Positions 1 to 4,946 of a DNA stretch of 10,093 nt are shown piece by piece. Source of the stretch: JADFNO01 sp965369945 (GTDB lineage Bacteria; Planctomycetota; Phycisphaerae; Phycisphaerales; SM1A02). The notes under the pieces are model-generated. The model saw only the letters and a list, made by a program, of their open reading frames with translations, ran no database searches and had not been told where the DNA came from. Each line of letters opens with the position of its first letter. Position 1 is the first letter of the stretch. The stretch lies in the NCBI GenBank assembly GCA_965369945.1, contig CBDUST010000155.1:1-10093 (forward strand). The letters run 5' to 3'. Made by a program: the position numbers and the translations under genes.

Positions 1-203
1 TGATCTACGGCCTGGCCGGTGCGGTGGGCGCGGTGTTGTTGCTCGTTATCGCCGGCTTGGATTTTCTCGATAAACAACACACAGCGCTGCATCCGCTACT
101 GCTACTGATCTTCGCCGCTTGGAATGGGTACGGATCGTTCTCCGGGCTGCGCGAAATTCTGGCCGGCCGCGCCAAATCGTCACCCTTCCAACCGCCCGCT
201 TAA
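1..203 (+). CDS. C-terminal end of an unidentified integral membrane protein (partial)
   Basis: An open frame enters from the left edge (first full codon at 3) and stops at TAA 201-203, leaving 66 residues. Seen directly: two hydrophobic segments, one rich in Gly, Ala and Val at the very start and a second starting at HPLLLLIFAAWNGYGSF, joined by a short charged linker (DFLDKQHT). A short polar tail ending in FQPPA follows. This is the shape of the last two membrane helices of a multi-pass protein. The family is not identifiable from the fragment. A site-2 protease (M50)-like or other polytopic protein is possible but is only a guess. It lies 59 bp upstream of lysA on the same strand and could be cotranscribed with it. 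Confidence 0.6.
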   Translation, partial: IYGLAGAVGAVLLLVIAGLDFLDKQHTALHPLLLLIFAAWNGYGSFSGLREILAGRAKSSPFQPPA

Positions 204-209
204 TGACGC

Positions 210-242
210 TTGTCAGACTCAGCTCCCGTTGCACGCTACAAT
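210..242 (+). promoter_or_regulatory. Weak candidate promoter before lysA
   Basis: A TACAAT hexamer at 237-242 (5 of 6 to TATAAT) sits about 20 nt before the lysA ATG. The only -35-like element nearby is TTGTCA at 210-215, and the 21-bp spacer is longer than the usual 16-18. No clear Shine-Dalgarno precedes the ATG at 263, so initiation may be weak or the leader very short. Low confidence; lysA could instead be read through from the upstream gene. Confidence 0.25.
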
Positions 243-262
243 CGCCCGCGTAGCGCGCAACT

Positions 263-1567
263 ATGGATCATTTCAACTACCAATCCGGTCAACTGCACTG
301 CGAGTCGCTCTTAGTCTCTGAGATTGCGCGGGAGTTCGGTACGCCGTGTTTCGTGTATTCCAAAGCGACGTTGGTCAACCATTACACGCGTTTGGCGGAG
401 GCGTTCGCACCGCTTGATCCGCTCATTTGTTACTCGATCAAGAGCTGTTCCAATCTTACGATTTGTCGAACGCTGGCGGAATGTGGCGCGGGGATGGACT
501 TAGTCAGTGGGGGGGAGCTTCATCGAGCGCAGCTTGCCGGCGTCGATCCGGCCCGGTGCGTCTATGCCGGTGTGGGAAAGACTGACAGTGAGATCCGCGA
601 ATCACTTGAGGCAGGCGTCGGCTGGTTCAATATCGAGTCCGAAGCTGAGTTTGAGAACATCAGCGCTATCGCCGTGTCGATGAATCGCACATGCCGCGCA
701 GCGCTTCGCGTGAATCCCGATGTCGATCCGCATACGCATCGCTACACGACGACGGGGAAGAAGGAAACGAAGTTCGGCGTTGATATCGAGCGCGCCAAGG
801 AAGTCTTCGAGCGGTTCGGCGGTGACGAGCATTGTAAGCTTAGCGGTCTTCACATTCATCTTGGTTCGCCGATCTACTCCGCTCAGCCCTATGTGGAAAG
901 CATCGGGAAAGCGCTTGGACTCATCGACGAGTTGGTTGAGCGCGGATACACCATCGACATGCTGGATCTCGGCGGTGGGTTTGGTGCGGACTATGTAACG
1001 GATCAAACCCCTTTGGCCAGTGAGTACGCCAGCGAGATCGTTCCACTTCTTCAAGATCGCGTAAACAACGGTCTACAGATCATCATCGAGCCGGGGCGTA
1101 CGATCAGCGCCAACGCGGGCATCCTTCTTCTGAAGGTGCTGTACACAAAGTCCTCGGGCGACAAGACGTTCGTGATCTGTGATGGTGGGATGAATGTTTT
1201 GATGCGGCCGTCACATTACGGTGCCTTCCATTTCATCTGGCCGTGCCGAGTCTCGTCGGAGCATGTGCCGGCGCTGCGAGCTGAGAACATGGATTTGCCG
1301 GGATTGATCACAGCTGATGTGGTTGGCCCGATCTGTGAAACAGGCGATTTTCTGGCGATCGACCGGAAGATTCCGCCGATGAAGCGCGGCGATCTTGTGG
1401 CCATCTTTGGGGCTGGGGCGTATGGCATGACGATGAGCAACCGTTACAACTCCATGCCGCTGCCGGCCGAGGTAATGGTGGAGCAAACGACGGCGACGCT
1501 CATTCGTCGCAGAGAAATGTATGATGATCTGACCGCCCATGAAGTTATTGCGGGGAGTCCGTCATGA
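263..1567 (+). CDS. lysA: Diaminopimelate decarboxylase
   Basis: This cytosolic PLP enzyme converts meso-2,6-diaminopimelate to L-lysine and CO2, the last step of lysine synthesis. The 434 residues are close to the usual 415-430. Visible fold-type III motifs in order: YSIKS with the PLP-binding Lys at about residue 60; SGGEL at 82-86; a TKFGVD segment at about 169-174; HIHLGS at 197-202; the phosphate-binding GGG at 237-239; EPGR at 276-279; CDGGMN at 306-311; CETGD at 358-362, containing the active-site Cys given across the dimer interface; and GAYG with the PLP-contacting Tyr 387. The usual CESGD and YAVKANSN versions are changed to CETGD and YSIKSCSN, but no catalytic residue is lost. The ATG at 263 places the N terminus normally, although it lacks a good ribosome binding site. 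The stop overlaps the next gene by 4 nt. Related decarboxylases (arginine, ornithine, carboxynorspermidine) share the fold, but the motif set fits LysA best. Confidence 0.93.
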   Translation: MDHFNYQSGQLHCESLLVSEIAREFGTPCFVYSKATLVNHYTRLAEAFAPLDPLICYSIKSCSNLTICRTLAECGAGMDLVSGGELHRAQLAGVDPARCVYAGVGKTDSEIRESLEAGVGWFNIESEAEFENISAIAVSMNRTCRAALRVNPDVDPHTHRYTTTGKKETKFGVDIERAKEVFERFGGDEHCKLSGLHIHLGSPIYSAQPYVESIGKALGLIDELVERGYTIDMLDLGGGFGADYVTDQTPLASEYASEIVPLLQDRVNNGLQIIIEPGRTISANAGILLLKVLYTKSSGDKTFVICDGGMNVLMRPSHYGAFHFIWPCRVSSEHVPALRAENMDLPGLITADVVGPICETGDFLAIDRKIPPMKRGDLVAIFGAGAYGMTMSNRYNSMPLPAEVMVEQTTATLIRRREMYDDLTAHEVIAGSPS

Positions 1568-2025
1568 TCAAGCGCGAACCGGATGGTCTTTGGGTGGTTC
1601 TGGAAGAGACCATTGCCGCACATCACGACGAGGTCTTTACGTTCTTGACAACGGCGGGCGGTCTGACGCGTTGGTTTCCGGTGGCGGCGGAGGTCGATCT
1701 TCGTCCGGGCGGTCGAATCGTGTTGAGTTGGAACAAGGATTTTACGCGCATAACGACCGTGGCCATTCTTGATTATGACCCGGGCGGCGTGATCGTCTGG
1801 GATTGGCAGGCGGCGCACTCCGAGCAACACGCGCCGGTCTATTGGACGGTTCGCCCCGACGTCGAGGAGGGCTGTCGTGTGGAATTGCGGCAGGGTCCGT
1901 TCAGCGAAAACGTCGATTCGTTGATTACCATGGCTGAGGAAGCAGCGAGTTGGCGCTGGCAGTTATGTAACTTGCGATCGGTGCTCGAATCCTCACACGA
2001 CATGCGCAAGGTCCGGCCGCTGTAG
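1564..2025 (+). CDS. SRPBCC (START-like, AHSA1 type) domain protein
   Basis: The 153-residue soluble protein has the pattern of the activator-of-Hsp90-ATPase-homologue branch of the SRPBCC superfamily. An N-terminal strand is followed by a segment like 'A-x-x-x-V-F-x-F-L-T-T-x-x-G-L-x-x-W-F' (about residues 18-38), then D-L-R-P-G-G at about 45-50. Beta strands rich in Val, Ile and Trp follow. A C-terminal helix with W-R-W-Q-L-x-N-L-R-S-V-L-E begins near residue 130. Such proteins form a hydrophobic ligand cavity, and some act with ArsR-type regulators or on polyketides, but the substrate here cannot be told. ATG 1564-1566 overlaps the lysA stop in an ATGA junction, so translation is probably coupled to lysA. 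That does not prove a role in lysine metabolism. The length is normal and nothing is missing. Confidence 0.8.
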   Translation: MIKREPDGLWVVLEETIAAHHDEVFTFLTTAGGLTRWFPVAAEVDLRPGGRIVLSWNKDFTRITTVAILDYDPGGVIVWDWQAAHSEQHAPVYWTVRPDVEEGCRVELRQGPFSENVDSLITMAEEAASWRWQLCNLRSVLESSHDMRKVRPL

Positions 2026-2033
2026 GGATATCA

Positions 2034-2154
2034 ACACAGAGGACACGGAGGGGAAGCAACCGCAGATGAACACAGATGAACAGGGATGGGCAGAGCTAAG
2101 AACGGGAAGGTCCGGGTGGCATCGAAAGAAAACGTCGAAACGTCGAAACGTCGA
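2034..2154. repeat. Cluster of three micro-tandem repeats in a convergent intergenic gap
   Basis: Three short tandem repeats lie close together. ACACAGAGG at 2034-2042 is followed by ACACGGAGG at 2043-2051 (8 of 9 identical). CAGATGAACA occurs twice, at 2063-2072 and 2073-2082. AACGTCGA occurs three times without a gap at 2131-2154. The text is purine-rich on this strand and unlike the flanking genes. From memory, very similar 'cacagaggacac...cagatgaacac' and 'cgtcgaaacgtcg' strings recur between genes in many environmental bacterial genomes, where they give spurious small ORFs on the opposite strand. The repeats are directly visible; membership of a dispersed family is recollection. Confidence 0.7.
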
Positions 2155-2165
2155 GAACATAAAGC

Positions 2166-2182
2166 CGCGACCGTTGGTCGCG
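2166..2182. terminator. Perfect 7-bp hairpin, possible bidirectional terminator
   Basis: CGCGACC (2166-2172) and GGTCGCG (2176-2182) are perfect reverse complements around a GTT loop. On the + strand the stem is followed by TTCTTA. On the - strand it is followed by a CTTTATGTT run. The hairpin lies between the ends of two convergent genes (+ stop at 2025, - stop at 2213), as expected for a shared terminator. The T-tracts are short, so termination strength is uncertain. Confidence 0.5.
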
Positions 2183-2212
2183 TTCTTATCGAAGTACAAT
2201 CATCGCTTCCGC

Positions 2213-2749
2213 TCATCCCAACGACGACATCGGTAACAACACGCGCGCAACAACCTGCGCCACGATCAGCGCATAAACCCCCGCGATGAGATCGTCGGCG
2301 AGGATTCCCCAGCCCCCGCGGAAGCGCTGCGCCTGAAACGCCGGGGGTGGTTTGATGATGTCCAGGATGCGAAAGGCAAAAAAAGCCGTCGCTGCCAGCG
2401 CGAGATTCCATATCCAACTTTCGGAATCGATCATCGGCCGCCAGGGTAGGAACAACAACGCGATCGCTTGGCCTGCGGTCTCGTCGGCTACGACCTGGCC
2501 GGGGTCTTTCTTGCCAAAGCGTTGCTCCGCTTCGGCGCCAAATCGAACACACACGATCGAGAAGATCAACGCCACAAGTACAAGACTAATGTTGATCGAC
2601 CAGTGATCGAAGCGGCTCAGTCCATCGCCGCTCAAGATCAAGATCATCAAGAGCACAAGCGCCGGCGGCGGTGTCGAGCCCCACGTTCCCGAGGCCGGGC
2701 GCATATGCCCAAGCCCGAAGGTTGTGAGAAGCAGCAGACGAATGTTCAT
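2213..2749 (-). CDS. pgpA: Phosphatidylglycerophosphatase A
   Basis: This membrane-bound, Mg-dependent phosphatase removes the phosphate of phosphatidylglycerophosphate to give phosphatidylglycerol. At 178 residues it is near the normal 160-175. The family signature is clear: a GTWGSTPP turn at about 21-28, a KKDPGQVVADE segment with acidic residues at about 82 and 89-90, R-I-L-D-I-I-K-P at about 127-134, and G-G-W-G-I-L-A-D-D-L-I-A-G-V-Y-A at about 145-160, which carries the Asp pair. Four hydrophobic segments are visible, including 31-40, 53-68, 113-128 and 155-173. The ATG (complement of 2747-2749) overlaps the end of the upstream gene by 4 nt, and that gene makes its substrate. This context strengthens the call. 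PgpA is unrelated to the PgpB/PAP2 and PgpC phosphatases, and no motif of those is present. Confidence 0.93.
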   Translation of the reverse strand: MNIRLLLLTTFGLGHMRPASGTWGSTPPPALVLLMILILSGDGLSRFDHWSINISLVLVALIFSIVCVRFGAEAEQRFGKKDPGQVVADETAGQAIALLFLPWRPMIDSESWIWNLALAATAFFAFRILDIIKPPPAFQAQRFRGGWGILADDLIAGVYALIVAQVVARVLLPMSSLG

Positions 2750-3408
2750 TCGTCCGAATCCGATTCAAGGTTGTGCCGCGATGCGTAGATCTCGCGCAAC
2801 CCCACAATGTAGGGCAGTCCGGACCACACAGTCACGATCACCGTCGCATAGACAAGCACGTCGCAGATGCGCAGTGCCCATATGTTCTCGTGCGGCTTGA
2901 ATGTGATGACCACGAACAACACGGTCGGGATGGCAATGGATTGGAGGATCATCTTCAGCTTGCCGGAGAGTTTGGCGCCGAAGCTGACGCCCATCGATTC
3001 GATGACGCCGCGGACGCCGGTGACCAGAAGCTCGCGGACCAAGATGACGACGACCATCCAGGGGTAGACGCCGGTGGCCATGGTGAAGAAGGTCGGTTCC
3101 TCGACCCACTCTGTGACGACGAACCGGGGCCCGGCGAGGTAGATGAAGGCGCCCAGGATGAGGACCTTGTCGCAAAACGGGTCCATGAGTCGGCCGAATT
3201 TCGAGGTGACGCCCCATTTGCGGGCCAGGTGGCCGTCGAGGGAATCCGTGATGGCGGCCGCGATGAAGATGCCTATGGCCACCGCAGCCCAGGCGATGTT
3301 CTTGTCGGGATAGCGGTAGGCGTTGAGCGTGGCGAAGAATCCTGCGGCCAGGACCAGGCGGAGCAGGGTCAGCGCATTGGGCAGGCTTCGACGGATGGGG
3401 TCAGGCAT
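2746..3408 (-). CDS. pgsA: CDP-diacylglycerol-glycerol-3-phosphate 3-phosphatidyltransferase
   Basis: This integral membrane CDP-alcohol phosphotransferase joins CDP-diacylglycerol and glycerol 3-phosphate to give phosphatidylglycerophosphate and CMP. The metal- and CDP-binding signature is complete: D55, then D58-G-x2-A-R-x8-G-x3-D76-x3-D80. PgsA-type features are an N-terminal P-N-A-L-T-L-L-R segment (10-17), R-E-L-L-V-T-G-V-R after the third helix, and a K-L-S-G-K-L-K-M-I-L-Q segment. Six hydrophobic segments fit the family fold. At 220 residues it is longer than the roughly 180-residue E. coli enzyme, with extra sequence in the loop after the signature. The complement of 3419-3422 reads AGGA, 10 nt before the ATG, a passable Shine-Dalgarno. 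Its stop overlaps pgpA by 4 nt (ATGA). A phosphatidylserine or cardiolipin synthase of the same superfamily is less likely given the RELLVTG motif and the pgpA partner. Confidence 0.92.
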   Translation of the reverse strand: MPDPIRRSLPNALTLLRLVLAAGFFATLNAYRYPDKNIAWAAVAIGIFIAAAITDSLDGHLARKWGVTSKFGRLMDPFCDKVLILGAFIYLAGPRFVVTEWVEEPTFFTMATGVYPWMVVVILVRELLVTGVRGVIESMGVSFGAKLSGKLKMILQSIAIPTVLFVVITFKPHENIWALRICDVLVYATVIVTVWSGLPYIVGLREIYASRHNLESDSDE

Positions 3409-3492
3409 GGTCGGCTGATCCTACCGGTTGGCGAGGGGCCGCGAAACGATCGACCTTGCCGCACCATCGGCTCGACGGACCCGAGATTGTGA

Positions 3493-3507
3493 ACTGTGGC
3501 ACACAGT
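3493..3507. promoter_or_regulatory. Perfect 6-bp inverted repeat in the pgsA-nuoJ divergent gap
   Basis: ACTGTG (3493-3498) and CACAGT (3502-3507) are perfect reverse complements around GCA. The site lies 86-100 bp upstream of the pgsA start and just upstream of the candidate nuoJ -35 box. That position suits an operator for either gene, but the element is short and could occur by chance. Confidence 0.35.
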
Positions 3508-3510
3508 CGG

Positions 3511-3539
3511 TTGCCAGAAGGGCCTATCGGCAATATCTT
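3511..3539 (+). promoter_or_regulatory. Candidate sigma70-type promoter for the nuoJKLMN cluster
   Basis: TTGCCA at 3511-3516 (5 of 6 to TTGACA) and TATCTT at 3534-3539 (4 of 6 to TATAAT) are separated by exactly 17 bp. Transcription would start near 3546-3548, leaving a leader of about 78 nt before the ATG at 3625. If correct, it excludes the further-upstream ATG at 3496 as the nuoJ start. No experimental support is visible. Confidence 0.45.
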
Positions 3540-3545
3540 GCCGAT
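3526..3545. promoter_or_regulatory. 8-bp inverted repeat covering the candidate nuoJ -10 box
   Basis: ATCGGCAA (3526-3533), spacer TATC, then TTGCCGAT (3538-3545): the arms match perfectly. The element covers the candidate -10 hexamer. A dimeric regulator bound here would block RNA polymerase, so it is a possible operator. As RNA it could also form an 8-bp hairpin, but no T-run follows, so it does not look like a terminator. Confidence 0.45.
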
Positions 3546-3624
3546 CCCTCGCGGGTCCGTGCGCCTGGGTCCGGCGGCGGTTCGGCCGCGTCGGGTGGGT
3601 GACGGACAAAAAGCGATCGCCTCG

Positions 3625-4605
3625 ATGGTCTCCTCGATTTTCTACCTTGGGTGTGTTCTCGGCATCGCTACAGCGGCGTTGTATCTGTTGGTTCGCCCCA
3701 GTCGGCGTGGGGTTAAAATAGCAGCGATCGTCGTGGGGCTGGGCGCATTGGGATGGCTCGTTCAACAATCCACGAGCCTACTGGCCGGTGACCCCTCCGA
3801 TCGGCCCGGCATCTTTTTCTATGTCTTTAGTCTGATTGCCGTGGCGTCTGCGGTTCGGATGATCACCCACAGCCGACCGATCTACTCGGCTTTGTATTTC
3901 GTGATGGTGGTGCTGAGTTCGGCCGGGCTATTTCTTTTGTTGGAAGCAGAGTTCATGGCCTTTGCCCTGGTCATCGTCTATGCCGGGGCAATCCTCATCA
4001 CGTATTTGTTCGTGCTGATGTTGGCGCAGCAAGCGGTGGACGATGGAACAATCCAGCAGCCGGAGTACGACCGGGTGCCGCGTGAACCGGCGGCAGGCGC
4101 GTTGGTGGGATTCGTCATGCTGGCGCTGCTCAGCGAGATGATCTTTACCGGCGTGGCGACCGAGCTGGAATCGCCTTCGGTCGGGTCGGCCCAGATCCTA
4201 GCCTGGCGGGAATTGGAACAGATGCCGGTGCAACTTCGTCGTGAGCTGATCGATGTCGATCCGGAACTTTCCGAGACGTTGCCAAAAGATGGTCAGCCAG
4301 CGCTTTTCAGCCGGCTTGATGCGCAAGGGGCGGTGTTCATCGTCGATTCGGCGGCGTCGCCTGAAGGCAACGGCGAGATCAGTCTGCCGGATTCGGCTAT
4401 GCCGCAGAACATTCAGCGTGTGGGATGGGCATTGGTTCATCAATTCCCAGCGAGTCTTGAGCTGGCGGGCGTGATCCTGCTGATGGCGATGTTCGGGGCT
4501 GTGGTCCTGGCTCAGCGACAAATCGAGCTCAGCGACCAAGAGAAGCGCCTCGCAGCGCAATCGCAACAAGCGGCGAAGGACGCAGTGAACGGAGGTAGTG
4601 CATGA
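3625..4605 (+). CDS. nuoJ: NADH-quinone oxidoreductase subunit J, enlarged form
   Basis: This is a membrane-arm subunit of complex I, next to NuoK, NuoA and NuoH, that helps link quinone reduction to proton pumping. From the ATG at 3625 it has 326 residues; E. coli NuoJ has about 184. The conserved core begins near residue 63. It includes S-R-P-I-Y-S-A-L-Y at about 83-91 and the key third helix V-I-V-Y-A-G-A-I-L-I-T-Y-L-F-V at about 116-130, with the conserved Tyr 119. The last helix is at about 278-297 (S-L-E-L-A-G-V-I-L-L-M-A-M-F-G-A-V-V-L-A). Two features are unusual: about 62 extra N-terminal residues with two hydrophobic stretches, and a polar loop of about 90 residues (177-265) before the last helix. 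An in-frame ATG at 3496 would add 43 Arg/Pro/Gly-rich residues unlike a membrane protein, and it precedes the candidate promoter, so I prefer 3625. No strong ribosome binding site marks either start. The stop overlaps nuoK by 4 nt. Confidence 0.88.
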   Translation: MVSSIFYLGCVLGIATAALYLLVRPSRRGVKIAAIVVGLGALGWLVQQSTSLLAGDPSDRPGIFFYVFSLIAVASAVRMITHSRPIYSALYFVMVVLSSAGLFLLLEAEFMAFALVIVYAGAILITYLFVLMLAQQAVDDGTIQQPEYDRVPREPAAGALVGFVMLALLSEMIFTGVATELESPSVGSAQILAWRELEQMPVQLRRELIDVDPELSETLPKDGQPALFSRLDAQGAVFIVDSAASPEGNGEISLPDSAMPQNIQRVGWALVHQFPASLELAGVILLMAMFGAVVLAQRQIELSDQEKRLAAQSQQAAKDAVNGGSA

Positions 4606-4946
4606 CGCTGGCGATGATCGAAAACCTCGGCTCTATTACGCTGAGTCATTACATCTTCACCAGCGCGCTGCTTTTCGTAATCGGACTGATCGGCTTCGTG
4701 ACCCGGCGCAACATGATCGTCATGTTCCTTTGCACGGAGCTGATGTTCCAAGGCGCGGCGATCGCGATGATTGCCTTCGGGCGATTCCATCTGAATGCAT
4801 CCGGACAGGTGTTTGTGATATTCATTCTGACGATCGCTGCGGCTGAGGCAGCGCTGGCTCTGGCGCTGGTGGTGTTGCTGTATCGACGTCGAGAGACGCT
4901 CAGCGCCGAAGTGTGGTCAGAGTTGAAGGAGTCACCTGAAGCGTGA
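4602..4946 (+). CDS. nuoK: NADH-quinone oxidoreductase subunit K
   Basis: This small three-helix subunit (MrpC-like) of the complex I membrane arm carries part of the proton path between NuoJ and the antiporter-like subunits. It has 114 residues; about 100 is typical, and the surplus is a short charged C-terminal tail (SAEVWSELKESPEA) and a slightly longer N terminus. The helices lie at about 19-32, 38-60 and 68-94. The two essential buried acids are present: Glu 46 in C-T-E-L-M-F-Q and Glu 82 in A-A-A-E-A-A-L-A-L-A, matching E. coli Glu36 and Glu72. The R-R-N-M-I-V-M-F before the first Glu is also typical. GGAGGT at 4591-4596, five bases before the ATG, is a strong ribosome binding site and fixes the start. 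The start overlaps the nuoJ stop (ATGA), and the stop overlaps the GTG of nuoL. Confidence 0.95.
   Translation: MTLAMIENLGSITLSHYIFTSALLFVIGLIGFVTRRNMIVMFLCTELMFQGAAIAMIAFGRFHLNASGQVFVIFILTIAAAEAALALALVVLLYRRRETLSAEVWSELKESPEA

Noticed and set aside
503..515. Seven-G run in lysA as a possible frameshift or sequencing error
   Set aside because: The reading frame continues through it and the protein matches the conserved SGGEL segment, so the run is correct.
2031..2552. 173-codon - strand frame through the repeat patch and the end of pgpA
   Set aside because: It is out of frame with pgpA, and its C-terminal part is only translation of the micro-tandem repeats. Peptides of this kind are typical spurious predictions.
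2773..3492. Long open frame on the + strand opposite pgsA (239 codons)
   Set aside because: Its product is Asp/Gly/His-rich, with no recognisable domain. It is the antisense shadow of pgsA, which has a complete CDP-alcohol phosphotransferase signature.
3613..3620. GCGATCGC octamer just before nuoJ, as in cyanobacterial HIP1 repeats
   Set aside because: I noticed only a single copy, and the gene content gives no cyanobacterial signal.
3496..3624. Upstream ATG giving nuoJ a 43-residue N-terminal extension
   Set aside because: The extension is Arg/Pro/Gly-rich and not membrane-like, has no ribosome binding site, and lies upstream of the candidate promoter. It is kept only as an alternative.
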